64,000 nt of DNA. It comes from an uncultured Microbulbifer sp. Its GTDB lineage: Bacteria > Pseudomonadota > Gammaproteobacteria > Pseudomonadales > Cellvibrionaceae. How positions within the stretch are numbered: position 1 is the first letter of the stretch; the number at the start of each line of letters is the position of its first letter. The notes beneath the pieces are model-generated. The model ran no database searches, was not told where the DNA came from, and worked only from the letters and a program-made list of their open reading frames with translations. Made by a program: the position numbers and the translations under genes. Positions 41,609-50,463 of the stretch are shown here, one piece after another. The stretch is taken from the NCBI RefSeq assembly GCF_947504145.1, contig NZ_CANNGQ010000002.1, positions 248,001 through 312,000 on the forward strand, in the 5' to 3' direction.

Positions 41609-43768
41609 TTAGAAGTTGTAGTTACCTGTGAGGGCGATAGTGCGGGGCGCGCCGTAGAAGGCAGTCTGTAAGCTCGGGCCAAAGTCATATCCCGCGATAC
41701 GGTATTCGGTATCTGTCAGGTTCTTGCCCTGGAGGCCGAGGTTCCAATTGCCGCTCGCGCTGTAATAGGTCGCAGTGAGATCAACCAGGGTGTAGCCCTC
41801 TTGGTCGAGGATGCTCGGTGTTTCGAAGATCTGAGTATCTGAACGGTAGGAGGCCGAAGGCACAACCACCATCTCTCCGCCAGCAACTGGCAAAGACCAG
41901 TTCAATTGGACCATGGCGGTAGTGTCCGGGGTATTTTGCATATCGCGGGTATCAGCAATGTTTGCCCCGCCTGACATAAACTCGACGAACTCGGCATCTA
42001 CCAAACCAAGGTTTGCGTTCGCAGACAGACTGTCGGTGAGCGCCAGAGAAGCTTCGAGTTCGATACCTTGAATACGGGATTTACCCGCGTTGAGTACGTC
42101 GCCCGCCGTCGTGCCGTCTTCCAGTAGGCGCTGAGTAGTCAGCTGCATATCAGTGTAATCTGCCCGGAACACGGCACCATTGAGGCGCAAACGGTTGGAA
42201 AGTAAATCGAGTTTCCACCCCATTTCTAGAGTGTCTACGGTTTCTGGAGCGTACCCTTCTCTGGTGAGCGGGTTTGCGGTTTCAACACCGCGCATATCGA
42301 AGCCGCCGGACTTAAAGCCTGTGCCATAGGACGCGTAAATCATAGCGTCGTCATTGATTTGGTAGTCAATTCCTACGCGCGGTGTGAATTCGCCCCATGA
42401 ATCACTGTTGGTATAGTCGGTGCGTACTGCAGCAACTACCGGATCAGCTGAGTCCCCATAGTATTTATCGTGAGAAAAGTCGCTACCGAGACCGGCGATT
42501 ACCGCGTTGTAAACATCGGCTTCTTTATCGTCTTTGGTGTAGCGGCCGCCAAGATTCAGGTTCCACTGCTCGGCAAACTGCCAATTGTAGTGCGCGTAAG
42601 CTGAGAGGCTCTGCGTGTCTACACTGCCGTTCACGGCTACGCTAATCGGTGCCAATACGGCATCGTAAGCGCCGGCAGCAGTTCCATCGTAGTAGTAGAT
42701 GCCACTGACCAGATCTGCATTTTCACCTTGCCAGATCAGCTGAAATTCCTGAGTGAATTGCTCGTCGTCGTAGAATGCTGGAACGTCGAAGCTCGGTGTG
42801 TTCACACTATCGAAGTCGATTACGGTATCCGTTTTACCTTCTCGGTTTGCGGTTACGGATTTTACTGTGACGCTGTTCGATAATTGCCATTCAGCGGTGA
42901 AAGACATACCGCTGGTTTCTACCAAGTTTTCTGACGGGAGGTTGGACTCGGTGTCGTAAACGCTGTCGAGCACTGGCTCACCGTTTACACCGGGATCAAA
43001 TCGGTGGCCGTGTTTAGAGGCTGATTTATCGGTGGTTTTGTCTGCGGCGAAACGGAAAAACAGTTCCTCTGTTGGCGAGTATTCCAGGCTAACACGAGCG
43101 GCCAGAATATCTTTGTTGTACTGATCTTCTCCGGTACGCACGTTCTCGCCAAAGCCATCGCGATTGAAGCTCGCGATAGCAGCACCGATATTCAGGTTTT
43201 CAGTCAGGCCGGTAGAGGCCTTGAGTTTCAGGTCGCGCTGATTGTAGCTGCCGAGGGAAGAGCCGATTGAGATCTCAGTGTCGCCCGTCATTTTCTTGGT
43301 GACATATTTCACCGCACCACCGATGGTGTTCTTACCGTACAGGGTGCCCTGCGGGCCGCGCAGCACTTCGATACGCTCCACATCAAACACGTCCATGACC
43401 GCACCCTGTGGGCGGGCAACGTACACATCGTCAATGTAGATGCCGACACCCGGTTCATAGCCCCACAGCGGATCCTGCTGGCCGATACCGCGAATAAATG
43501 CGGTCAGGGTGGAGTTGGTGCCGCGGCTTACCTGCAGCGTGGTGTTCGGGGACATTTTCTGGATTTCGGTCATATCGGTAATGCCGTTATCCATCAATTG
43601 GGCTTCGCTGATGGCGGATACCGCCACCGGCACTTCCTGCAGTGACTGCTCGCGCTTCTGCGCGGTCACGGTCACTTCTTCCAGTTGGGGTTCTGCATAG
43701 GCGAGGGACGCGCCGCAGGCGAGCATGATGCCTGCAGCGAGGGGGTTAAATTTCATTGATTTGCGCAT
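41609..43768 (-). CDS. TonB-dependent receptor of unknown substrate
   Basis: 719 residues from ATG 43768, preceded by GGAGAG. The signal peptide ends LAYAEP; the TonB box region is EEVTVTAQKREQSLQEVP, the plug has VERIEVLRGPQGTLYGKNTIGGAVKYVTKK, and the barrel ends in Phe (IALTGNYNF). This is the subfamily abundant in marine gammaproteobacteria for sugars, polyphenols or other non-siderophore ligands. It is divergent from a sensor kinase with a transporter domain at 43.9 kb, so substrate uptake and sensing may be linked. Confidence 0.9.
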   Translation of the reverse strand: MRKSMKFNPLAAGIMLACGASLAYAEPQLEEVTVTAQKREQSLQEVPVAVSAISEAQLMDNGITDMTEIQKMSPNTTLQVSRGTNSTLTAFIRGIGQQDPLWGYEPGVGIYIDDVYVARPQGAVMDVFDVERIEVLRGPQGTLYGKNTIGGAVKYVTKKMTGDTEISIGSSLGSYNQRDLKLKASTGLTENLNIGAAIASFNRDGFGENVRTGEDQYNKDILAARVSLEYSPTEELFFRFAADKTTDKSASKHGHRFDPGVNGEPVLDSVYDTESNLPSENLVETSGMSFTAEWQLSNSVTVKSVTANREGKTDTVIDFDSVNTPSFDVPAFYDDEQFTQEFQLIWQGENADLVSGIYYYDGTAAGAYDAVLAPISVAVNGSVDTQSLSAYAHYNWQFAEQWNLNLGGRYTKDDKEADVYNAVIAGLGSDFSHDKYYGDSADPVVAAVRTDYTNSDSWGEFTPRVGIDYQINDDAMIYASYGTGFKSGGFDMRGVETANPLTREGYAPETVDTLEMGWKLDLLSNRLRLNGAVFRADYTDMQLTTQRLLEDGTTAGDVLNAGKSRIQGIELEASLALTDSLSANANLGLVDAEFVEFMSGGANIADTRDMQNTPDTTAMVQLNWSLPVAGGEMVVVPSASYRSDTQIFETPSILDQEGYTLVDLTATYYSASGNWNLGLQGKNLTDTEYRIAGYDFGPSLQTAFYGAPRTIALTGNYNF

Positions 43769-43936
43769 GGCTCTCTCCGATCACCGGTTTATGGTTTTTA
43801 TCTAAGTTACGGATTTGCACTGTATCGGCTGCTGCGGATCTTGCCTGCTAGACCAAGGTATGACGCCCGGGAGGCGGGGAAGGCAGGACAAAAAACAGCC
43901 GATGCGTTAGTCTGTGCATAATAACCAAAATAATGA

Positions 43937-46900
43937 ATGAGGCGCCATTTGTTCAGCCTTACATTGCTCGCCGCGGTGGGCCTGATTTATCTGCTGATGC
44001 TGTTTGCCATTGCCTTCTGGGGTGACCGGCTGTCGGCTGCGCGTATCCGCCCGATAAAACCCCTGCTGCTGGCTCTGGCCGGCACCTATACCAGTGCCTG
44101 GATGTTCTTCGGTGTGCCCGCCCAGGCGGTGAGCGAGGGCTGGCTGCTGCCTCCCACCTTTGTCGGTGCCAGCCTGATGCTGATCTTCGGCGCCCCCTTG
44201 CTGATGCGCTTTGTGCGCCTGTCCAAGCAGCAGGGCTCCACGTCCATTGCCGACTTTATCAGTGCCCAGTACGGCGGCTCCCAGTGGCTGGCTGCGGTAG
44301 TGGCACTGCTGGCGGTGGTGGCCATTGTTCCCTATCTCTCTCTGCAGCTGCGCGCGGTGGCCGACAGTTTCCTGCTGCTGGCCAACAGCGTCGAAGGTGC
44401 TGGTATCAGTGCTTCGGTGGTAACCGGGGTGGTGAGCGTGACTCTGGGGTTGTTTTCGGTTCTGTTCGGCACCCGCCATATCGACAGCAGTGTGCACCGC
44501 AACGGCATGTTACTGGCGGTCGCGTTCGAGGCCCTGGTGAAAATCGGCGCACTGATTGCGGTAGCCTGGTTTGTGGTGAATAGCGCGTTTGACGGTGCGG
44601 CGGACCTGACCCGCGCGGCGCTGGCGAGCGACAAGGTCGCCGCTATTGCCGAGGCGCGCCCGGCAGATACTGGTTACTTTGCCGTGGTGGTGCTGGGAAT
44701 GGCGGCGATTTTCTGCCTGCCGCGCCAGTTCCATATCCTGATGATCGAGAGTGACGACGAGCGCGATATCGGCCCGGTGCGCAAATTGATCCCGGTCTAT
44801 CTGGCGGTGGTGTCCATGGCGGTACTGGCAGTGGGCTACGGCGGTATGTTGTGGCTGCCGGGTACCGATGGCAGTAGTGGTGCGGGTTACGCCAATGCGG
44901 AACGCTTTGTGCTGGGGGTGCCGCTGGAAAGCGGGATCCCCTGGCTGGCCCTGCTGGCATTTGTTGGTGGCCTGTCCGCCGGTTCCAGCATGGTGATTAT
45001 CGCCACCATCGCCCTGTCCACCATGATCGCCAACACCATGATTGTGCCCTGGTGGCTCAAGCGGCTGCAGCAGCGCCCGGCGGGTGTGGCGCTGGGCAGT
45101 GACTTGCGGCGGGTGCGCCGCGTCATCATCGGCCTGCTGATGCTGGCGGCCTTTGGGGTGAGTGAACTGATCGGCTCCGGTGTCAGCCTGGGTACCTTTG
45201 GATTGTTGTCTCTGGCGCTGGCTGCGCAGTTGGCCCCGGCGATGATTGCCGCAGTGACCTGGCCGGCGCGCTGGCCGCGGTTGCGCGCTGCGGGTGTGGT
45301 TGTGGGCCTGTTGCTGGGCACGCTGGTGTGGGGTTTGTCGGCGTTGCCGGCAGCGCTGGGTGGTGCGGACCGTGTGGCTGCGTTGCTGGGGCTGAACTGG
45401 AACCCGCTCTCCATTGCCTGTGTGTTCGGGTTGGGGATCAATGCCCTGGCGCTCATCGTCTGCTCGCTGCTGCAACAGCGCTGGTTGCCGGGCAGTGCCG
45501 CGGCCGAAGTGGCACCGGTGGATCGCGCGCGCCTGCGTCAGTTGCTGGCGCGCTTTGTGGGAGAAGATGCGGCGGACCGGGCGCTGGCACCGATGCAGGC
45601 AAACAGCGCAGCGCAAAGGCCGCGCGCTTCCGCGGAGCACTACCGGGAAACGGTGGAAAAAATTCTCGCCGGTATCGTCGGCAGTACCAGTGCCCGCCGC
45701 CTGGTGCGGCAGTTGGGCGAGCCGGAAGTCACCGCCCAGCAGCTGGAGCAGGCGTCGGACATTTATCAGTTCGGGCGTGGCCTGCTGCAGAGCAGCATCG
45801 ACAATATCGATCAGGGTATATCGGTGGTGGATGCCAACCTCAATTTGGTCGCCTGGAATCGCCGTTACCTGGAGCTCTTCCACTACCCCACCGAGATGAT
45901 TTACGTGGGCCGCCCGGTGGCGGAACTGGTGCGCTACAACGCCAGCCGCGGCGAGTGTGGCCCCGGTGTGGTGGAAGATCATGTGAACAAGCGGGTAGAA
46001 CATCTGCGCAACGGTACCGCCTACCGGGTGCAGCGCAACCGCACCGACGGCACGGTGCTGGAGATTCGCGGCAACCCGCTGCCCGGTGGCGGCTTTGTGA
46101 CAACCTATACCGATGTGTCGGATTACCAGCGCGCTGTGGCGGAGCTGACCGACATCCGCAATTCTCTCGAGCACAAGGTGGCCCATCGCACTGCAGAGCT
46201 GGAGAGTGTCAACGACGAACTGCAGACTTTGAATTCCGAACTGCAGGAGGCCAGCGCCGGCAAGACCCGCTTCCTTGCCGCCGCCAGCCACGACCTGGTG
46301 CAACCCCTGAATGCCAGCCGGCTGTTTATTGACGCGCTCGCGGCGCGCCCGCTGGAAGACAGCAGCCGTCAGCTGCTCACCCGCGCCGACAGTGCACTGG
46401 CCGCGGCGGAGCAGCTGATCACCGATATGCTGCAGATCGCGCGTATGGATGCCGGCGATATCAAGCCGGCCTTTGCCCCGGTATCCCTCGACAGCATCCT
46501 CGACGACGCGGTGGCCCAGGCACGCCTCGCTGCCGAGGCGCGCGGGATTTGCCTGCGTTACCGTCGCAGCCATCTGTGGGTACAGAGCGATGAAAAAATG
46601 CTGCGGCGGGTGGTTCAGAACCTGCTGGACAATGCCGTCAAATACACGCGGGAGGGGGGTGTATTGATTGGTGTTCGCGGTAATGCCGGCGGCATTTCCC
46701 TGGAGGTATGGGATACCGGCGAGGGTATCGCACCGGATCAGCAGCAGGCGATCTTCCGCGAGTTCTGTCGGCTCACCTCGAAAGACACCGCGGGCCATCA
46801 GCGCCAGCACGGCTACGGTCTCGGCCTCGCCACCGTGGAGCGTCTGTGCCGGTTGCTGGAGGCACCGATCGGTCTCTCCTCGATTCCGGGGCGCGGCAGT

Positions 46901-47368
46901 GTGTTCCGGGTGCGCTTGCCTCGTGCGGCAGCGCGCGTAAATGTAGCGCCCAGGGTAAAAGCGGGAGCGGGGCGGGGCGCGGCACTGAATCTGCAGATTT
47001 TATGTGTGGATAACGAGCCTTCGATCCTCGAGGCCATGGCGGCTCTGCTGGGCGGCTGGGGGTGCACCGTACAGTGCGCGCAGAATCGAAGCGGGGCACT
47101 GGCGGCGGCGGAGCCGGACCTGTTGCTGATGGACTTCCACCTGGACGATGGCGACAACGGCATCGACCTGGCGGCGGAACTGCTGGCGCAATGGGACGGC
47201 GATGTGCCCTGCGTGATCATCTCCGCGGAAAACACCAATACGGTTAAGGCTCGCGCACAGCAGGCCGGCTGGCAGTTCCTGCAGAAACCCCTGCGGCCGG
47301 CGGCGCTGCGTGCCTTATTGCAGCAGAGCGCGCAACAGAGCGCACATTCTGCGACCAAGGTCGTATAG
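43937..47368 (+). CDS. Hybrid histidine kinase with a sodium/solute-symporter sensor domain (CbrA/CrbS-like)
   Basis: 1143 residues. Residues 1-510 are a 13-helix SLC5-like transporter (YLLMLFAIAFWGDRL ... ASLMLIFGAPLLMRFV). A PAS_7 domain lies near 615-725 (NIDQGISVVDANLNLVAWN), a coiled-coil helix near 740-775, HisKA with His785 (AAASHDLVQPLNAS), the ATPase with N box (QNLLDNAVKYT), G1 (VWDTGEGIAPDQQ) and G2 (GYGLGLATVERL), and a C-terminal receiver with Asp1066 (LLLMDFHL). CbrA/CrbS sense carbon sources such as histidine, citrate or acetate. A separate response regulator is not found beside it. The start has no clear ribosome site. Confidence 0.9.
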   Translation: MRRHLFSLTLLAAVGLIYLLMLFAIAFWGDRLSAARIRPIKPLLLALAGTYTSAWMFFGVPAQAVSEGWLLPPTFVGASLMLIFGAPLLMRFVRLSKQQGSTSIADFISAQYGGSQWLAAVVALLAVVAIVPYLSLQLRAVADSFLLLANSVEGAGISASVVTGVVSVTLGLFSVLFGTRHIDSSVHRNGMLLAVAFEALVKIGALIAVAWFVVNSAFDGAADLTRAALASDKVAAIAEARPADTGYFAVVVLGMAAIFCLPRQFHILMIESDDERDIGPVRKLIPVYLAVVSMAVLAVGYGGMLWLPGTDGSSGAGYANAERFVLGVPLESGIPWLALLAFVGGLSAGSSMVIIATIALSTMIANTMIVPWWLKRLQQRPAGVALGSDLRRVRRVIIGLLMLAAFGVSELIGSGVSLGTFGLLSLALAAQLAPAMIAAVTWPARWPRLRAAGVVVGLLLGTLVWGLSALPAALGGADRVAALLGLNWNPLSIACVFGLGINALALIVCSLLQQRWLPGSAAAEVAPVDRARLRQLLARFVGEDAADRALAPMQANSAAQRPRASAEHYRETVEKILAGIVGSTSARRLVRQLGEPEVTAQQLEQASDIYQFGRGLLQSSIDNIDQGISVVDANLNLVAWNRRYLELFHYPTEMIYVGRPVAELVRYNASRGECGPGVVEDHVNKRVEHLRNGTAYRVQRNRTDGTVLEIRGNPLPGGGFVTTYTDVSDYQRAVAELTDIRNSLEHKVAHRTAELESVNDELQTLNSELQEASAGKTRFLAAASHDLVQPLNASRLFIDALAARPLEDSSRQLLTRADSALAAAEQLITDMLQIARMDAGDIKPAFAPVSLDSILDDAVAQARLAAEARGICLRYRRSHLWVQSDEKMLRRVVQNLLDNAVKYTREGGVLIGVRGNAGGISLEVWDTGEGIAPDQQQAIFREFCRLTSKDTAGHQRQHGYGLGLATVERLCRLLEAPIGLSSIPGRGSVFRVRLPRAAARVNVAPRVKAGAGRGAALNLQILCVDNEPSILEAMAALLGGWGCTVQCAQNRSGALAAAEPDLLLMDFHLDDGDNGIDLAAELLAQWDGDVPCVIISAENTNTVKARAQQAGWQFLQKPLRPAALRALLQQSAQQSAHSATKVV

Positions 47369-47435
47369 GCAGGGGGCGCCTCGCGGCGCAGTCTGAACGG
47401 TAAGATCCGGAATAATAAAAAGTGGTATCAGAGCA

Positions 47436-48635
47436 ATGAAAAAATACCTGTTGGAAATTCTTATGTTCAGCGCCTACGCGCTGTTCGCGGCGAGCTGGGT
47501 GTCCGGCGCCATCCTCACTCCGGCGATCCAGGCGTCCTTTGGCGAGGAGGGTTTTGCCAATGCCACCTGGGGCAGTAACGTCATCACCATCGCCAAGATT
47601 GTCGGCAATCTGGCTGCCGCCGCCCTGTTGGTACGTCTCGGTGCCAAGCGCGCTTTTACACTGGCGATTATCCTGATTGCCGCCGGTGCTCTGGGGGCCC
47701 TGGCCGGTACCTATGGCGGCTGGCTGCTGTCGCGATTGGCCCTGGGTCTCGGTGGCGCACTGGCGATTGTCTACTTCGCCCCGGTGGTGCTGCATTACTT
47801 TTCCGCTGAAGAGCGCCCGATGATCAACGGCATCAATGCCGCGGCCTTCAATACGGGCAACCTGCTCGCACTCTTGTCTACTACCGCTCTGCTCAGCTGG
47901 TTGGGTAGCTGGCAATCGGTGGTGGTGCTCTACGGTGTGATGGTGCTGGCGCTGGGTGTGCTCTGGTGGCTGAGTGCCGAGAACTTTTCACTGTCTGGCG
48001 GTGCAGATAAACCCGCGGAAAACTATGGCCTGAAAGAGGGCATCCGGGAAAGTTTCAACTGGTGGCTGCCGCTGGCCTATTGCGGTGTACTGTTCTGTTA
48101 TATCGCGGTATTCGCGCTGTTCCCGCTGATCGATGGCTTTGCGGTGGCAAGCAGTCACCTCTCTGCGGTAATGATTGCCGCGGGTATGGTGGGCACTGTA
48201 GCGGGTATCATCGTCACCAAGCGCTATGCGCTGCGCCTGCCAGTGCTGCGTTACTCCGGGCTCGCACTGGTAGGCTTTGCAGCGCTGATGGTCACCAGCC
48301 GCGATCCGCTTGTGGCCTACGGCGCAGCGGCGCTTGCCGGCTTCTGTATGTTCCTGCCGATGACTGCTCTGGTCACCCTGCCGCAGGAGCTACCGGGTAT
48401 GACGCCGGGCAGAATTACCGTCACGTTCGCCATGTTCTGGTCCATTTCCTACGGGGTGGAAACCGGTTTGATGTACGGTGCGGGCCTGCTCGCCGATATG
48501 ACCGGCGAGCCCGCTACCGCGGCGTATTTTGCCGTGGCCTGCTCTGCATCCCTGTTCGTATTTTCATTCCTGTTGCCGGAAAGCGGCAAAAAAGTCGTAG
48601 CGGAAAACCTGGAGGCCAGCGATGCCGCAGCGTGA
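47436..48635 (+). CDS. MFS transporter
   Basis: 399 residues with 12 hydrophobic segments; the LGAKRAFTLAI loop between helices two and three and FEATURES such as ALGLGGALAIVYFAPVVLHYF resemble NNP/CynX-like anion or organic-acid carriers. It starts at ATG 47436, 67 bases after the kinase, and overlaps the esterase gene by 14 bases. It probably imports (or exports) the compound released or processed by the esterase. Confidence 0.82.
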   Translation: MKKYLLEILMFSAYALFAASWVSGAILTPAIQASFGEEGFANATWGSNVITIAKIVGNLAAAALLVRLGAKRAFTLAIILIAAGALGALAGTYGGWLLSRLALGLGGALAIVYFAPVVLHYFSAEERPMINGINAAAFNTGNLLALLSTTALLSWLGSWQSVVVLYGVMVLALGVLWWLSAENFSLSGGADKPAENYGLKEGIRESFNWWLPLAYCGVLFCYIAVFALFPLIDGFAVASSHLSAVMIAAGMVGTVAGIIVTKRYALRLPVLRYSGLALVGFAALMVTSRDPLVAYGAAALAGFCMFLPMTALVTLPQELPGMTPGRITVTFAMFWSISYGVETGLMYGAGLLADMTGEPATAAYFAVACSASLFVFSFLLPESGKKVVAENLEASDAAA

Positions 48636-49590
48636 ATTGGCTTTGAATCCCAAGCTCGGCGAATGGCTGGTTGCCGTCAACGCCCAGGTTGCCAAATTGA
48701 AAGAAGCGGGGTTCGAGCCGACCCCTATTTCCGCTCGCGAAAGTCTCGCCAGTCTGACGACAAATTTTGTCGAGCCCGGCCCGGAAATGTTGGTGGGTGA
48801 AACCCTGGTGCACGGTGGCGAATACCCGGTGCCGGTACGGATCTATCAACCGGGTGAGCCCAACACGGCCGAGTCGGAAAGTGCCGCGGAAAAAGCAGCG
48901 ATCATCTACTGCCACGGCGGCGGCCATATGGCCGGCAGCGTGTCTGTTTACGACCCTATTTGCCGTCGCTTTGCCGAAGCCTGTGGGCGCACACTGATCA
49001 GCGTGGAATATCGGCTGGCACCGGAAAACCCGTACCCGGCAGGGTTGAACGACCTGATCAACGTGGTGCGCCACCTGGGTAGTGCACTGGATAGAAAAAA
49101 GATTGATCACAACGGTCGCTGGATCCTCATGGGTGATTCCGGTGGTGGTGCGCTGTGTGCGTCCGCGAGCCGTCTGCTACAGCACCAGCCCCACAGCATC
49201 GACGCCCAGGTGCTTGTCTATCCCAGTCTCGACTACACCATGCAGGCGCCGTCCATCGAAGAAAATGGCCGCGGTTACCTGCTGGAGAAGGAGAAGTGTC
49301 TCTGGTACTTCCAGAACTACCTGCAGAATGCGGAAAACCCCCGGCAGGTATCGCCACTGCACGGTGAATTTACCCGCAACCTGCCCGCCAGCCTGGTCAT
49401 CACCGCGGGGTTTTGTCCGCTGCGGGACGAGGGTGTGGAGTATGTACGCAAGGTGCGCGAAGGTGGCGCCAATGCCGAGCACCTGCATTTCGGTGACATG
49501 ATTCACGCCTTCCTGAATATTGAGAAACTGGTGCCGGATGCCTGCGACGGTGTGTATCGGCACGCCGCGGAGTTTCTACGGGGCCTGTAA
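48622..49590 (+). CDS. Alpha/beta hydrolase, HSL-family esterase
   Basis: 322 residues with the oxyanion-hole motif YCHGGGHMAGS (His98), nucleophile Ser173 in MGDSGGGALC, Asp in the CPLRDEG region and His295 (DMIHAFLN). This is the hormone-sensitive-lipase family of carboxylesterases, cytoplasmic (no signal peptide). It overlaps the MFS gene by 14 bases, so both are co-translated. Expected substrate: a short-chain or aryl ester brought in by the neighbour. Confidence 0.9.
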   Translation: MPQRELALNPKLGEWLVAVNAQVAKLKEAGFEPTPISARESLASLTTNFVEPGPEMLVGETLVHGGEYPVPVRIYQPGEPNTAESESAAEKAAIIYCHGGGHMAGSVSVYDPICRRFAEACGRTLISVEYRLAPENPYPAGLNDLINVVRHLGSALDRKKIDHNGRWILMGDSGGGALCASASRLLQHQPHSIDAQVLVYPSLDYTMQAPSIEENGRGYLLEKEKCLWYFQNYLQNAENPRQVSPLHGEFTRNLPASLVITAGFCPLRDEGVEYVRKVREGGANAEHLHFGDMIHAFLNIEKLVPDACDGVYRHAAEFLRGL

Positions 49591-49644
49591 ACGCGGCTTG
49601 AACCCGTGGACGGAAAATAAACTCGCTATCTGTGGTCCGGGAGA

Positions 49645-49674
49645 CTAAAACTCCAGCTTTCTTGGAAGTTTTAG
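49645..49674 (+). other. Imperfect hairpin before the HdeD-like gene
   Basis: CTAAAAC.TCCA (49645-49655) pairs with TGGA.GTTTTAG (49663-49674) with one bulge. No T run follows. It could end the transporter-esterase transcript or shape the leader of the next gene. Confidence 0.35.
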
Positions 49675-49687
49675 CCGGGAGCATTCG

Positions 49688-50323
49688 ATGTCTACTGAGA
49701 ACAAGCCTGTCCATTCTTCTTCCGGGGCCGCCGCCCCGGGTCAAATCAATCTCTCCACGCGCCCCCTGCTGCGCGCCATGGCCGACAACTGGTGGGTCGC
49801 ACTGGTGCGGGGGCTGTTCGCCATTCTTTTCGGTGTATTGACCTTCGTCTGGCCGGGTATTTCCCTGCTCAGCCTGGTCATCCTTTTCGGTGTGTATTCG
49901 CTGATGGACGGTGTTGTTGCCATCTACGGGGCCATCACCGGGCGCAAGGAGGTCAGCAGGTCTTCGTTGTGGTGGTTGCTGTTTGTGGGTATTACCGGGG
50001 TTGCCGCAGGGATCGTGACCTTTGTCTATCCCCAGGTGACGGCGCTGGTGCTGGTGATCTTTATCGGTGCCTGGGCGCTGGTGCGCGGTATCTTCGAGAT
50101 CATCGGTGCGGTACGCCTGCGCAAGGAAATTGATCACGAGTGGTTGCTGATTTTTGCCGGCTTCCTGTCAGTGATCTTTGGCCTGGTGCTGCTGCTCAAG
50201 CCCGGCGCTGGTGCGCTGGCACTGTTGTGGCTGATCGGGGGCTATGCGATTGCTTTCGGGGTCATTCTGGTGTGGCTGGCGTTTCGCTTGCGCAAGTTGG
50301 CACGCAATGCGCATGATGGCTGA
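49688..50323 (+). CDS. HdeD-family membrane protein (DUF308)
   Basis: 211 residues with six membrane helices after a short hydrophilic N-terminus. Repeats of the DUF308 unit are visible: VRGLFAILFGVLTFVWPGIS and FAGFLSVIFGLVLLLKPGAG (the latter written as residues about 150-169). HdeD gives acid resistance at high density in E. coli. GGGAGCATTCG precedes ATG 49688. It is followed by a MocR gene 140 bases downstream on the same strand. Confidence 0.87.
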   Translation: MSTENKPVHSSSGAAAPGQINLSTRPLLRAMADNWWVALVRGLFAILFGVLTFVWPGISLLSLVILFGVYSLMDGVVAIYGAITGRKEVSRSSLWWLLFVGITGVAAGIVTFVYPQVTALVLVIFIGAWALVRGIFEIIGAVRLRKEIDHEWLLIFAGFLSVIFGLVLLLKPGAGALALLWLIGGYAIAFGVILVWLAFRLRKLARNAHDG

Positions 50324-50463
50324 CGATATGGCAGGGCGGAGCATTCCGCCCTTGCCGCCTGCCAGGGCGGCCCTCACGGCTCCCTTGAATGTAAGTTGTG
50401 CGCGGGGCAAACTGCGCTCAACATGAAGTCATCGCAGGCGATAACAAATATAACGAGCCGAAC

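Noticed and set aside
44510..46810. A 766-codon open frame on the strand opposite the histidine kinase
   Set aside because: It has Gln/His/Arg-rich composition without domains and is a typical antisense shadow of a high-GC gene; the kinase frame contains all catalytic motifs.
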